A stretch of DNA of 64,000 bases from Gossypium raimondii (GCF_025698545.1 NC_068569.1:7688001-7752000), one strand, 5' to 3'; positions 11,897 through 25,925 are shown, counted from the stretch's first letter. The notes: generated by a model not told the origin, from the sequence alone. Translations and numbers: made by a program.

Positions 11897-14784
11897 TTAC
11901 GAGCAGTTTGTGTCATAGCTTGCAAGCCCCAGCAGCTCAGGACCTTCCAGTCGAGGGTTTTTCTCAAAGCTATATACAATGGAAAAATAATGAAGATCAG
12001 TGACTTCGCACAAGGAAAACAAAAGAAACAGAACTGCTAATAAACTTAACCCCCGGCAGCAAAGAAACAAAAGTACAGGTGAATCTAAATAATATAAATA
12101 TTAGCAATGTACTCAATGAGACAAGCACAATGACAGGGTCCATCAAACTGTGCTTCCATCAAAGCCAGTTCAAGCAGAGATGACGTAGAAACCTATAGGC
12201 AGATTATTGATAATAAACACTTAAAATTATAGAAGCTATACTCGCCCAAGACTCATCCCCGTGCACTATGGTGTAAAGGATATCAGAACACATAAGATCT
12301 TTCTGCAAAACTGTCCATTAACAACCAAGACTGATAGCAGAACCATAGAGAAGGGCAGAAAGTCACAGCCAAGGACTATGCCTCAGCTTATCTATGCCGG
12401 TTACAAATTCACCTTAATCTTTTCCAGAGGGTTTAAATGACGCAGCTATTTAGTTTTGATTTTTAAAGATTCCTTGAGTAACTCTTGACTGTCAAGGTCT
12501 TTATAGTTTTATCTCAACAACAAAATTAACTTTAGTACCACGTGTGCATGAAAAAAGAGTTAGAAATCCGGCTTAATCTTTAAGCAGGTTTTAAGGGTTG
12601 CACAGATCATTACATCCTAGTAACAGATCATGAATTTTGAAGAGATTGAAAGAAATAAAGAGAGAGTGAGAGAAGGTGTAATCTTACTTGTTCAAAGGAA
12701 TGTGCTCAAATGGTCCACTGGTAGGAATTGTTCCACACAAGTCATTGTTTGAGACGTCACTAGAATGAAAGAGGTAAAGTTTAAAAGACCATAAGTCTAA
12801 GGCTTCACAAAACAATCCATATAAGAGTCTTTTATGAAAATTAAGACTCTAAAAGTCACAATACTTACACAACTTTGAGGCTTGAAATACCGGCAAGTTC
12901 CCTAGGGATTGGTCCAGTTAATTTGTTGTCATTAAGCCGTCTGTAAAATGAAAGAGTGAGAAACTAACAATTGAGGTTACAAAGATGTATAAACTAAACA
13001 CCAAAAGAAAAGGGAGGGTTGAAATAACTAGAAATAGTGTAATCACAGGTCACTCTTTGAACATTAGTACATAACAACCGTTAGTTGATGGCCATAATTT
13101 ACTTAAGCCATGGTCTAATTATGCATGAAGAGATTAACATTTGGACGAGAGAACTCACAAAAATACAAGAGACTTCAATTTCCCTAGTGAAGGAGGAATG
13201 GTCCCTGAGATGTTGTTGTTATATAGGTCCAAACTAATGAGGCTCTTCAAGTTCCCAAGTTCAGTTGGGATGGTTCCCTGGATGTTATTTTTGTAAAGCT
13301 CCCTGCATGACCGAGAAATAGCTAGAAGTGAATAACAATGTCAGCATCAACAGTTTATACCAAAATACCATACACCACTATAAGTTTTTAATGCATGGCA
13401 ATGTATAATCAACAAGTGAAAAAATTATGCACAGATAATAAACACATGCAAATATGTTGGGAGCTCCAGAATCCAGATATTAGGGGCAGGATGGGACAAA
13501 GGTTAAAGGGGAAAAGAACATACAGATACTGCAAATGCTCAAGCTTCCCAAGCTCAGGTACCAAATGTCCAGACAGGTTAGAATTACCTAAATCTCTGCA
13601 AAAAGAAAGTTAAAAAATTACCAATTGAGATGACATGGCAAAATTCCATAATTTCAGAGGGAGGTAATTCTCTAAAGAAAAAACATATAAGTATGCAAAC
13701 GTACATAAACCTCTTTCTAATTTGAAAACTACAACTAAAATTGTTTCATCAAAACCAGCAAAAAGTACCCACTTGTATATTTTTTGTCACAAAGCACAAA
13801 CCTGTTCTTCTCAAAGGGACATGCAGATTATACACAAAACCAGTAGATACCCTAACTTCCGTAAAAACAAACACTAAAAACATCTAATGATCCAAATTGA
13901 AGAATAGACAAAAAAATTAAACAACCAGGCAAGAAGAAGATCTTATGTTCCATAATAAAGGGAAAGGGAGATCAACATACATATATAGTTCTTATTCAGG
14001 CAGGCAATTGTGCTACTTCCATAGACTCAAACACGCATATGCTAAAGAAATTATGAAGCAATTCTGCTTATAACATCCTAACTCGACCATAGGCATAAAA
14101 CCACTATTTTAAGATCTAAAGCATCAATTAAAAGATATCACTATTGCAATAAAGGGAACTATTGTGACAAATCTATCACTATTGCAGATAAAAATACTTT
14201 AGCATGCTCCATATTTGCCTTTTACAGTGGTCACCCAATCCAACAGTTTTCTAGAGAATTTGCCCTTTTTCCCGTTCAAAAAAAGGTGGGGGGGGGGGGA
14301 TAAACAAAAATAAATCAATTAACTTAATCCAAACCCAATTTAAACCGAGCAAATATACCCCCAAAATTACAAGCTTCAGATAATACAACAGTTTCTCAGC
14401 ATCCATTTTACAAAATAGACATTAAATTCAATTATTTTAAGTTACCAATTCGCAAACGATCAAACAAGGAAACCAACATGTTATTACATGTCCCAGAAAT
14501 CAGTTTAATTTAATTCTTTTACGTAAAAAAAGATAAATAAATTAAAAAGAAAAGGAGAAAGAGAAATCAGCATACACTCGAGTGACTCGATTATTTTGGT
14601 TACAAGTGATGTGAAACCAAGTACAAGGATTAACAAGGTTCGGATCCCAGCTCTGGAGTATGTTATCTGGATCGGTCAAACTTTTTCTCAACGTGTAAAG
14701 AGCATCTCCTTCAGAGTTTCCAAAAACAGACGGAACCAGAGTTAGGGCTACAGAGAAAGCCCATAGCCAGATCGGTGCCGCCAT
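11897..14784 (-). CDS. Secreted leucine-rich repeat protein (LRR1/SERK-ectodomain type)
   Basis: Six coding exons, in coding order: 14784-14576, 13595-13524, 13302-13159, 12940-12869, 12759-12688, 11969-11897. They join in frame into 213 residues ending ASYDTNCS. A signal peptide (about 1-23) precedes the LRRNT_2 cap ([20 protein letters not shown] ... PCTWFHITC), then LRRs starting with [20 protein letters not shown]. The family consensus [19 protein letters not shown] closes the protein. There is no transmembrane segment or kinase, so it resembles a SERK ectodomain alone, like Arabidopsis At5g21090-type proteins of about 218 residues. Such proteins are apoplastic and implicated in receptor complexes and defence; the partner here is unknown. 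Internal exons are 72, 144, 72 and 72 nt, one LRR per 72 nt, all with phase-2 borders. 3' leader sequence should extend below 11897. Confidence 0.93.
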
Positions 14785-14899
14785 GGATGATGATGATGTT
14801 AGGTTCAGCTGCTCTGTTAGGGCCGGTTTTTGATGATATTGGAAAAAGAGGAAAACAAAAGAGAAAATGATGAGAATGGAAATGAAGGGGGAAAAAGTA

Positions 14900-17800
14900 A
14901 GCTTTTTTAAAGATGCTTACCCACTACCACTTCTTCTACCAAATTTCCAAAGAGAATCGGCTTTGGGAATGGCAGAGCAAAATATGGGCTCTATTTTTAT
15001 GTTCTTTTTTTCTTTTAAGTAGTAGTAATATCAGCCTAAAAACACTATTTGGAATTATTTTGTTTATTAGTTTTGAAACTTTATATGAACATATTAATGT
15101 TTTTTTAATATTTTAAAAGGATATGCCATTGGTTTTCTAATCACACTCTGTCGCCAATTTTGCATTAATAAAGAATATCGAATCCATTGAAATCATTAAT
15201 TTATAAAATAAAAATTAAATGCAACATTTGAATTTAGCGACGGTGGGAGAAGGAACCAAAGGGAAACGTTGGATTTGGGTTTGGGGTGAGTTGGTCTTTG
15301 GTTTGACTAAATTGATTAATTTTTGTCGTCGGCCAACTTTGCGTACATAACGTGCAACCACTAAAGTCTTGTGTTGACCGGACAATCCCGTGTCACCTTA
15401 CGTCCACTTCCTTATCTTTACTTTTGCTAACTCAAAGCATTTGACGGAGTTTATCTCTCGAATAAATAGTAACTATTTAAAATAATAAATCTTATTAGAG
15501 GAACCTTTATACTTTTTAATAGTTTATGTATTTTAAAATTAAATGGCTTAAACTGTAGTTATAAAAATAAATCATTCAAAGAAAAAAAAAGGAAGCGGCA
15601 GATATTCAATTTTTATTTTAAATTTTGAGTTAAATTTTTAGCAAAAATTGAAGTTTTAGTTCATGAAAAACTCCTAAATTGCATTTTGAATGGGTCTTCA
15701 ACCAAAGTCTAACCAAAGGAAAACGGAAACCAAATCAAACGTCAAGTTTTTAAGTAAATTTGAGGTTAAAAGGATAACTTTAGGTAGGTAAGTTTCCAAC
15801 TTTTAATATAGGTGGGTGTCTAAAGTCAAAATCTCATACTTAAAATACTATGGTTTTCATTGCATTTGGAGATTGGCTCGAGTAATTTCTTAAGGTTATA
15901 ATTTACTTAATTTCTTTTCCTTTTGTATATTTCAATTTGAATTTATTGTTTTTATTTTTGAGAATTTAGTTTATCTATTTTCTAAATTTAAAATTTTAGA
16001 TTTATTTATTAATACTGTTAAATTTCTTTGTATGGTATTTTGAAATTTTAAAAATAAATTCATTTGATATACATGTAACACATAAACGTTTTAATTAGAA
16101 TAAAATATTTAGACTAACTAATGATGTTATAAAACTGAGATGTCAAATTATGTTAAAATTAAAATAGATAGAAATCAAAATCAAATTTAACCATTCTTAT
16201 AATTCAAAAAACAGAGAGATTAAAATTGAAAGAGCTTATAAAATTATATAAAATTATAAAAATTCATACAAACTTATAAAATTCTTAAAAAGTATAAAAA
16301 ATTTATATTCTAAAATATTTAATATTAATATGTATAAATTATAAAAAATCATTTATTGATTCCTTAATTTGAAAATTAAACCTCTACCATTATAATGAAC
16401 ACATAGCATCGACCAATCATTAGAGAATAAGAACACTTGTCAAAATATTTCATTCTGACATATACTCATTACAATAGTAAGATAATGATATTTTGTTTTA
16501 TAGTATGTAATCGTACTGAAAATATTTACAGCGTACAACACTTAGCAAACACTTTTCAACTTTTAAAGGTCCAACCATTACATTGTACTTCAAATATTGT
16601 AGATAAAAAAAATTGTCAATAAAAAGGCAAGGACCCAACCAATAATTCTTTTTAATAATTTTTATAGTATGATATTTTTTTTTTAATTCATTGGAATTTT
16701 TAATAAGCTTTTAAAAATATATTTTTACATATTTTAATAAAATTTTAAAATAAATGAACGAGTATATTATAATTGTGGAAGGGAAAAATGGTTTACGAAT
16801 ATTAGGACCAAACCTTAAACATCATGCCAATCAAATTGAAACCCACACAAGTGTCCCATTGAGCCAATGATGTAATTCACTATAAGTTTTTATGATTTCT
16901 TTAAAATAAATTTTAATAGTTTATATAAGTTTTAAATATTTTTATTGTTTTTAAGTTTTTATGAATTTTTATAATTACTTTACAAGTTTTATATTTATAT
17001 ATATATTTGCAATTTTATAATTTCATGTAAAATTTTGTTTTAATATTTTTTATGTTTTTTAATTATTTATGAGGACATTGAAAGATTATATCACATGTCG
17101 CTATTTGATTAGTCCATTATTAATTTTAACTAGTAAAAATAGAAATTAGTAATAAAAAGTTTAAATGATATTTTTAATTATCGACAATGACTCAATTATA
17201 TGCAAATTAATTGAGGAACTTGATTGAAATTAAAAAAGAACTAATTACTTTTTATATTTATAAGTAAAAATAAATTTAACTCAAGACTAAAATATGCATT
17301 TCATTCCTACAAAATCTAGATATTTAGTTTAGCTAGACTGACAGAAGTTTCCAAATAATCAAGTCGAGATTAAATTTATATATCTGTGATTTCAATTTGA
17401 AAGAAAAATACAACTTATACTATATTCAGTAATTCAAATCACAGATTACTTCTTTCAAAAAGAGTATCACAGTTGACTACATATTTGTTGTTGGAATGGT
17501 TTTGAGGAATCTGACCAGCTCCACCACATTGTCCCCTATACATATACCTCTCGAATATGTTCCACTCCCTTCCATAATTAGGGTCCATTTAGATAGTGGT
17601 GGGTTTAATATATTAATTTACTATTGCAGTAAAATAAATAATTTAAAACCTTTAAATGAAAATAGTTAAAAAGTTAAATAAATATATGTTGTTATGCATT
17701 GGTAATAACATATTAATTTATTTTTAAATTAATAAGATTGTTTAAGGTGTTTAAATTTTTTAATGTAAAATAACCAAAGAATGTGAATGTGAGGGGACAA

Positions 17801-18715
17801 GATAACATAGGGAGCAAGGATATAAAAGGGGAAAAAAAATAGCAGTGGGGGTCCGATGAATAAAGCTGCAGTCGGTGCGATGGAAATGAACTCCATCATG
17901 CCATCCAAACTACTTGCTGCAACACATTTGACCCATAAAGTGCCCAAATCGTGTCACTTAGAAGGAACGTTTAAATCCAAATGAAGCATAACAATTTTAG
18001 ATAGATATCATATAAAAATTTTACTGTGTTGGTATATTTTATTAAATCATAAACCTTTTTTTACATATTTTATATTTATATAAAATTTGATAAATTTTGT
18101 CTAATCATGTTTCATATTATATCAATATAATTATTTAATATTATTATTGAGATAGTGTTACTATTAATCGAGTCATAAATTCAATTATGAATTTACTAAA
18201 AGCACAATATTTTTACTGAGCAATATAAAACACATACACATAAAAAAATTCAAAACCAAAATATTATATCTTTACTCTAATTTTATCATCTCAACTAATA
18301 TTTAATTATTTTAACATTATCTTGTAAAGTTATTATATAATTATCTTCGTGTGTAAAAACTAATAAAGTTTAAAACATATATTTATTCTGTAAAACACAC
18401 ACGTATATGTGTTCTTGTTTTATAGTGTTGTGCTTTAATTTGTCTATTTTGAAAATGAAATTAATTAAGCAATGTTCGAATATGTAAAATGAAGGTCAAA
18501 AACATTCTTTGCTTACACGTGGTCTCTCGCTCTTTTCTCTTTTTACTTTTTCATTATAGATTAGTGGTTAAATTCAGTATTAATCTGACTAAACTTGTAA
18601 TTTAATTTCTGTAACTTTTAATATAATATAATTTTTATATTGTTATAATGTTATTTAGTCTAAATAGTTAATACCATTATTTTTTATTAAAATATTATAT
18701 AGTTACATATACTTT
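14900..18715. other. Gene-poor AT-rich spacer
   Basis: The first few hundred bases form the upstream region of the LRR gene. Beyond this I see no gene. A decayed copy of the dispersed repeat lies at about 15920-16200. Short frames at 16437-16622 and 17729-17947 have no recognisable domain. Confidence 0.5.
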
Positions 18716-18721
18716 GAGCAA

Positions 18722-18953
18722 GGGCGAATTTAAGGGGCTAGCAGAGACCCGGCCCCCTAAAAATAGAAAATTTTTTATTTTGACCCATTAAAATTTTTAA
18801 AAATTTATGTTAGTAAAGGTAAAATTACACTTTGACCTCCTAAAAATGATAAATTTTTTATTTAATCCTTTAAAAATTACATTTTTATTACAGTAAAAAT
18901 TATAATTTAATTTCGGCTCACCTAAACAAATTTTCTGGCTTCGCCCTTGAATT
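18722..18953. repeat. Small element with AAGGGCGAA inverted ends
   Basis: The segment opens with CAAGGGCGAATTT and closes with GGCTTCGCCCTTG, short inverted ends. The inside contains paired GGCCCCCTAAAAAT and GACCTCCTAAAAATGATAAA motifs followed by AT-rich spacers. A related, more decayed copy seems to lie at about 20080-20312 (GGGGGCCTTGACCCC ... TTCTTCGCTCTTGTG). I recall this motif pattern as a common short non-autonomous repeat in cotton-like introns and spacers. No coding capacity. Confidence 0.5.
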
Positions 18954-21900
18954 TGAGTGCATTAAGAGTCTTAAAAACTTCATGACTTATCATTTCATTT
19001 GAGTTTGCTTTGCTCTTTGTTTTTTTTTCTATTACATTATAAGACAATTATCAAATTTTAAATTTACCTCTTATATTATGTTGAAACTTGAGATTTAATC
19101 TATATGTTTTAATTTTTATATAATTTGGTTCATCTATTTTATAGCATCACTAGTTAGTCGAAATAATTAATATCATTAATTGTTTCAATCAAATGTTGAC
19201 GTAATTTTTCTTAAGAACACTACAACAAAACAAAATTATTATGTCACGATAAATTTGAATAGGTGTTTTAAGAAAAAAACATAATCAATATATTCAATAT
19301 TAGTTTTATGGTTACATAACTACACTTTTGTTTTAAAGTGTCACTTCAGGAAATTTAATATAAAATTTTAATATTAATGACAACTAAACCTAGATTTATA
19401 AATTTGAAAAGTAAAGGAACTAAGCTCCGAAAATAAAAGTAAATGATAGATTCTAAATGTGCAATGCATATAAAGGCTTAGATTGTAATTTAACATAAAA
19501 AATAATTAACCCAGCACAAAATATGAAGTAAAAGAAAACAAAGTAAGAATATATACTTGATTGTGTTAAGAAAAAGTGTAAATCAAAGTTAATTAGTACT
19601 TTTGATGTAATGGAAGTATAATGAATGGGTGTGGGTGGTAAAATAAATTAGGTGGGCCAATTCATAATTGGGGGAAGAATCTAAGAAAGAAAAATGAAGA
19701 CAGTAGAGTTCAAATTGGTTTCAAACTTGGAACAAAATCATAGACTTCAATGAAGAATTTCCTCATTTTCCCAACACATGAAACCATTGCAATAATTATT
19801 TCCATTCCAATTTAATAAAAATGTCTTTAAATAAGTCTTTATATATTTTACCACATAATCCTTTACCTTTAATTTGTCTTAAATTTTTTTCAATGAAAAG
19901 TTTTAATAAAATAATATTACAAGTGAATAAGAGTCGAAATTCGATATAATGAATAGTTTTAAACCCTAAATTAAATGAAAGGAAATGGTATTGTGAAAAT
20001 CTCCCATCAAAGCTCTTGTATCAGTCGATAAAATCTCTCTTGTATTTAAGGGACAAACAAATGAGTGAATAGCAGGGTGGATCTAGGGGGCCTTGACCCC
20101 TTAAAATAAAAAAAAATTATTTAAGTTTTTTATAATTTATAAAATTTTAAATTAATAACAACAATATCGCACATTAACTTTTTAAAAATGATAAAATTTT
20201 TCTTTAATTTTTTAAAAATTATAAAAATATAAATTATTAAAATGATGAAATCATATTATTATTATAAAATATACAATTTAATTTGAATCTCAAAATAATT
20301 TTCTTCGCTCTTGTGAACAAAACCCTATCAAACAATTAAAAATAAATAAATATATATTATAGATGGAGCAGTGAAATTTGATTTGAAAGCAGGAGGAATG
20401 AAATTTATGAAGCAGATGTAAAGGCAGAGGAAATGTGCTCCTTGTTTGGGTAGAAATTAAATAATAAAGTAGTACAGAAGAAATATAAAATGGGTTTGAT
20501 TTATAAATTTGGGAGGTGTTTTTGGTAGTTTAGTTCTTTAAGTAGAAATGAAGTCGAAACGAATTCAAAGGTAATGGTAAGTGAATATGAATCACATGGA
20601 CATGGGTGCAAATAAGGTTCATGAAATAATTTTCAAGGAGCCCATTTTAAGTGGTCCTGAGATAAATCAGCACTTGTAAGTTTATTTTGGTCTCGCATCA
20701 CAATTCAAGCCCATGTTCCAAGATTGGCATTGCAGCAATTTCCGGGGAAAAAAAAACATACAGCCAGCCTTTCGATTAATTTTTTAAAATCAGTTCACAG
20801 TCGAGTTGATAAATTTTATTTTAGCACTCAAACTTAATTTATTCTTTTTTTGAATTGAATCTAATCAAACGAGTAAAGTCGAATCAAGTTAACAAATCAT
20901 ATTATTTATACTCAATGTTGCATTTATATAGACTGATTATTTAACTAGTAGACGAAGTACAATATTATTTAACTACATAATTAATATAATAGTTTTGCCT
21001 TTTGAGTAAATATTTGTTAAAACGACATAGTTTTATCTTTTTTATTTAAATTTTGGATAACTCAATTGAGTTAAACCGAAAATTTATTTAAATTAATTCA
21101 AATAACTCGATTAACTCAAATTACTTAATTCAAAATTAAAATTTGTGTCAATTTTATCAAATTAAATTAAATTTTGCTCACCAAGATGATTTTCCTTTTT
21201 TTTGCGATTCTTTTCAAACGGTAATGAAGTCATTTTAAGGAATAAAATTTCAGCGAAAATTAAAACAAATTTAACACGTGGCTAAATTATATGTCATACT
21301 AAGAACAGCAAAATTCTCATGAAACCTGTTATAATATGTATAGATTAGATTAGAAAAATTAGGATAGTGAACATTAAATTAGGTGTAACTTAAGATTTCA
21401 ATATTTATAATTAAAATTAATATTTTATTATATTAATATAATTTTCATTAAAATATAAAAAGTAAATAATAAAAAGAAAACACAAATATTTAGATATATT
21501 ATCATTTTAAAATAAAATAAATTATATTTATTAAATAACAGCATGCTTTAAAAAGTTAAACCTTTTAATAAAACTCAAGTGTTAAATATGAAATTATCAC
21601 AAAACTATAAAAGAAATATATTAAAAGATTAAAATTAAAGAAAATTATTGTGAAAAGTTTTGCAATTTAAATGAAATAAACTATTAAAATTAAAAATAAA
21701 AAATATACTATTTATCTTATCACTTTCAATGTTTTTCTACTGGAAATTTTTATCTACTTGTCACTTTCAAAGTTTTTCTATTGAAAAGTATCCTATGGTT
21801 TTAAATATTTGTTATTAAATACTGAAAATATTGATTTTAATAAAATATCAAACTGATCCTAATTGAAATTGATCATTTACTTTTGATATCAAACTTAGGC

Positions 21901-22460
21901 CTTATTTGATAAACTATGAAAATTTAAATTATTTAATTCTTTATGTACATTTGATAATCTAAAATAAAAATTATTTGATAAAATTTATTCTATAAAAATG
22001 TAGAAAATAATAGATAGATAATAAAATAAAATGATTTATTTGGAATAAAATAAAATATTCAAAATTTAAGAATAAAAGGTAGAGTAAAATAATTCATAAT
22101 TTAAAATTTATATTCTTTCAAACAATTTAATTATATTTCCCACATGAATAAAAGGAAAGATCACATCACAAGAACTATCACCTGTTTTGTTTTAGATGGG
22201 TCTGTTGAAACATACCTTTCACGCATTACAACTACTTTTTTTTTGGGGGGGCCAAATACAAATACAGAGTTTAAATCTCGTTTACAGACAATTTTTTCTT
22301 AACCTAACCTGATAAACTCCAATATCTATACCACTTAGGCCTTCCTTACAAGTCATCTAATTATGGATTATTTTCTTTTTTTTCAATTCAACGATAATTT
22401 TTTAAATTCGCCATCCAATTATAGATTTATTTCTTTTTCAATCATCCAATTAATTGAGAA
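18954..22460. other. Gene-poor AT-rich spacer with repeat remnants
   Basis: No gene is recognisable. A dispersed-repeat copy lies at about 19050-19470 and the second AAGGGCGAA-type remnant at about 20080-20312. The rest is AT-rich DNA with many in-frame stops. Confidence 0.45.
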
Positions 22461-22474
22461 TTTTTTCCCATTCT

Positions 22475-22905
22475 CGTTAATTGTATTAACAGAAGGATGA
22501 TGGTGCAGTTGAAAATCGGTATAATAACAAATTTAGTTCTCGACTCTTACATATTATATCAATTTAGTTATAATTTTAAAAATGAACCTTCAAAATTTAC
22601 AAATAATCTCAATTTTATCCTAATTCTAAAAATCAAAGAAATATATAAAATTACATAAATATTTTCAAAAATAATAATACATTTAAATTTTGTATTAATA
22701 ATTATATTAATATTAAATAAATAAATAAATCCTCCTCCACTATCCTTCCGTTAATGAAATTAATGAAAATGGACCAAAAAATTAAAACCATATAAAAATA
22801 CATAAATATTATATGTAAAAATTGAGGGCTAAATTTGTTATTATACTGACTTTTCAGCTGCCATGTCACCCTTTCATTAGTGCAATTAACAAAAATGGAC
22901 CCAAA
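22475..22905. repeat. Inverted-repeat element, next to a truncated GGGTAAAC-type end
   Basis: The left arm (about 22475-22610: GTTAATTGTATTAACAGAAG ... TATAATAACAAATTTAG) reappears inverted at about 22820-22900 (CTAAATTTGTTATTATACTG ... TAGTGCAATTAAC). Just to the right, 22905-23035 ends in GTGGTGTAGTTTACCCA, whose complement TGGGTAAACTACACCAC resembles the terminus of the 2091-2932 element. The block looks like nested or rearranged small elements; precise ends are not determined. Confidence 0.5.
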
Positions 22906-23189
22906 GAATATTGATTATTCAGGTGACCAATTTAAAAATTTTCATAATTGGGTGACAAAAATAAATAAATTTATAGTTGAGTGATCAAAAAATGAAATGT
23001 CCCGTGATTGGGTGACCTGTGGTGTAGTTTACCCATTTTTTTTACATGAGAAGGTGATGGCCAAATATAAATTATAATCCATATACTTTTTAAATGACAC
23101 TTGTGCAATATCATTTGCTTCTTTTTTTTTTTTTTTTTTTACATAAGAAGCTAATGGCCAAACATCAATTCTAATCCTCTACTTTTTTA

Positions 23190-23560
23190 GATTTATAATA
23201 ATAGTTAAATTCTAGATTTAATCCCTATTTTCACTCGCTTTGAAATTTAATCTTTATACTTTAATTTTAACATAATTTGGTATCTTAACTTTTATAATGT
23301 CTTTAGTTAGTCTAAATAATTTATTCTTAAAAAATGGTGATGTAAATTTTAAAATTGTTAACACTGTTAAAATTTTTAATTAAATTCAAGTCCATTACAA
23401 TGTCATTATTTGTTACATGTATATCAAGTGAGATTTTTTTGTAATTTCAAATGTCACACCAACAAATTTAATAGAAAAATTTTAACAATGTTAAGAAATG
23501 GACTTAAATTATTAGATTTGAAAAGTAGAGGGACTAAATCCTTGAAAATAGAAGTATAAG
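23190..23560. repeat. Copy of the dispersed AT-rich repeat
   Basis: It shares with the cluster at 9340-10510 the phenylalanine-rich-looking TTTAATCTTTATACTTTAATT line, the TTAACACTGTTAAAATTTTT block and TTACATGTATATCAAGTGAG. A second partial copy lies at about 24250-24460. The two flank the TGTAACAACCC segment at 23608-24060. Non-coding. Confidence 0.5.
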
Positions 23561-23607
23561 GATTAAACTCCAAATATACAAAGAGTACAAGAACTTTGAG
23601 CATACTA

Positions 23608-23960
23608 CAACTTGTAACAACCCAATAGTCAGGGGTGTTAGAAAGTGAAGCTCGGGACTCCGTTCCCATAAAACGAACTTGTAAATATTTTTATTAAATA
23701 TTTACGATGTTAGTTTAGTAGCGAATTAAAATTTTGATAAGTAATTTTCATGAAATTAAGAGTTATTAAAGTATAGTGACTAAATCGCATAGGTATTAAA
23801 AGTTGAATTATAAATTAAAATAAATTAAATTAAATGGGCTAAAGTAGCCATTATAGCGTTGCTCTTCTAAGTGGACGGTCATAATGTGGCATTCATGATA
23901 TATTATGTTAATTTAATGCATATATATACATGTTATAATAATAATAGTTATAATAATAAA
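23608..23960. repeat. TGTAACAACC-headed repeat, first copy
   Basis: The segment starts CTTGTAACAACCCAATAGTC and continues with ACTCCGTTCCC, TAAATATTTTTATTAAATATT, ATTTTAATAA-like and GTGACTAAATCGCAT blocks. The same order of motifs is seen in the insertion at 53481-53865 (TGTAACAACCTAATTTTCAG, TAAATATTTTTATAAATATT, AAAAGGACTAAATT). It is a dispersed repeat without coding capacity. Its 3' end is not sharp. Confidence 0.5.
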
Positions 23961-24469
23961 AGCAAAAGGAAAGACACGATTGCATGCAGATTAGAAAGAA
24001 AGAAAAGAAAAAGAAGAACACGTACGACCTAGGGGTTTGGAGTTCAAATCTAAAATTGGTTAGTCAATTTAGTTTATTATTTTGTAAAATTTATGTTTTT
24101 GGAGTTTCGGTATTTAGAATTACTAGACCCATGCTATAAACTTTAGTATTGTTTAAGATTTTAGATATTGCTATTGTTGAGTACTTGAAATATTAGGGTT
24201 AATTTGATAGATTTTGAAGTTAGTGGTGAAAAAGACTAAATAGTGAAGTTACAAAGTCCATTATAATGTCATTATTTGTTACATGTATATTAAATGAGTT
24301 TTTTTAATTTCAAATGTCATACCAACAAATTTAATAGAAAAAGTTAATATTATTAACAAATGGACTTAAATTATTAAATTTGAAAGGTAGAATGACTAAA
24401 TTCTTAAAAATAGAAATATAAGGATTAAACCCAAATATACAAATAGTACAAAAACTTTTAATTTTTTAC

Positions 24470-25551
24470 TCAATAATTTAGTAAAATAAATAAATAACTA
24501 CCCCAACGCAAAACATGGGTAGTAACCATAACAATTGAATGTATATTTTTTGTATGCCTCTTGCTCTTTTTAGTAAGGGCATCTCTCGCACACAAATTAT
24601 AACTCGACCTCGCAACGTGGGTAAAATATCCATAACCAATAAACTAAATATTTGTATTTTTAATATCACTGTGCATTTAAAAAGTCATGTAATAATTAAA
24701 TTTTAATGTAATTATTTGTATAAATTGATATTGATATAATTACTTCTAGTTACGTGTATGTGGCATGTGTTGGATAATCACTATAATTAGTGGGTACTGA
24801 AGAATCACTAATTATACTCAAATCCAATTAAACAATGGCTTTCCTTCCAAACATGTCCATGAAAGATTTAAGTTTAAAAGTTGTTTTATATAATAGTAAT
24901 AGTATTTCAAATTTAGAATATATATTATTAAATATAATTATATGTTTCTTTTACGGTTTTCGTTTGAATAATTTAAAATTTTATCGATGAGAGATAATTT
25001 ACTATAAACTTTACCTACTAAATAACTAATTAAATTACATAATCTTTATTATTAATTATTGTTATATTTTAATTATTTGCGTTTTTAAAATTTGGTAGAA
25101 GTTACTTTGGTATTTATTTGAATTAATTGTATTTTAAATATCATATTTATTATTAAAACTTTCATCAGCTTTTACATTTTATTTTTCTAACAAATTATTT
25201 ATTTTATATGCATGTGTGCAAGCAATAAGTTAAATTGAATTTCTTTAAAGTTGAAAATATGAAGAGTTTTATATTTTATTGTTAAACATATTAATTTAAT
25301 AAATTTTAATGCTTTAATTGTAAATGTTTTTAAGGTAATTCTAAATATTTAATCTTATATCTATATATAATATATTTTCAACTCCTAAAGCAGCCATTAA
25401 GAGTTAATAGAGCATTGTAGATATTTATATTAACATTCTTTTAAATTAGTTCATAAAATTATTTATCAATTTAATTCCGCTCATGCAAAAATATAAATAA
25501 AATTAATAAATGGTAATATGTCAAAATGATTTACTATAAAAATATTAGTTT
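24470..25551. other. AT-rich spacer
   Basis: No gene, RNA or repeat that I can recognise apart from simple AT-rich sequence. Confidence 0.4.
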
Positions 25552-25559
25552 TATTTAAA

Positions 25560-25925
25560 AGGATAAATATAAAACTATACATGAATTGTGGTTTAATGTA
25601 CAATTATATACATGAAATTAGGTTTTGTGTAATTTTATACATAAAGTTTTGATTTGACTCAATTCTTGTAAATTATTAACACAATTATTGATATAATATC
25701 ATTTTATATTTATATATTGCATACATAAATAATTATATTTATCTAATATAGAAATAAATTGATGCATTTGTTTCTTTAAATGTGTATGGTTAAATTAAAA
25801 TTAAAGTTTAAAGTATGCATTTGAGCCACAATTAGAGTTTCATGTGTATAATTACACCAAATTAAAGTTCATGTATAAAATTATACATTAAATCAAAATT
25901 CATGTATAATTCTAAAATTTATCCC
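25560..25925. mobile_element. 366-bp MITE with 8-bp target duplication (hAT-like)
   Basis: The left arm AGGATAAATATAAAACTATA and the complement of the right arm GGGATAAATTTTAGAATTAT are imperfect inverted repeats. They extend over about 60 bases, including TACATGAATTGTGGTTTAAT against TACATGAATTTTGATTTAAT. The element is flanked by identical TATTTAAA octamers at 25552-25559 and 25926-25933. An 8-bp duplication is typical of hAT elements. Decayed relatives are visible at about 8230-8440, 11390-11580 and 47690-47920. No coding capacity. Confidence 0.68.
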
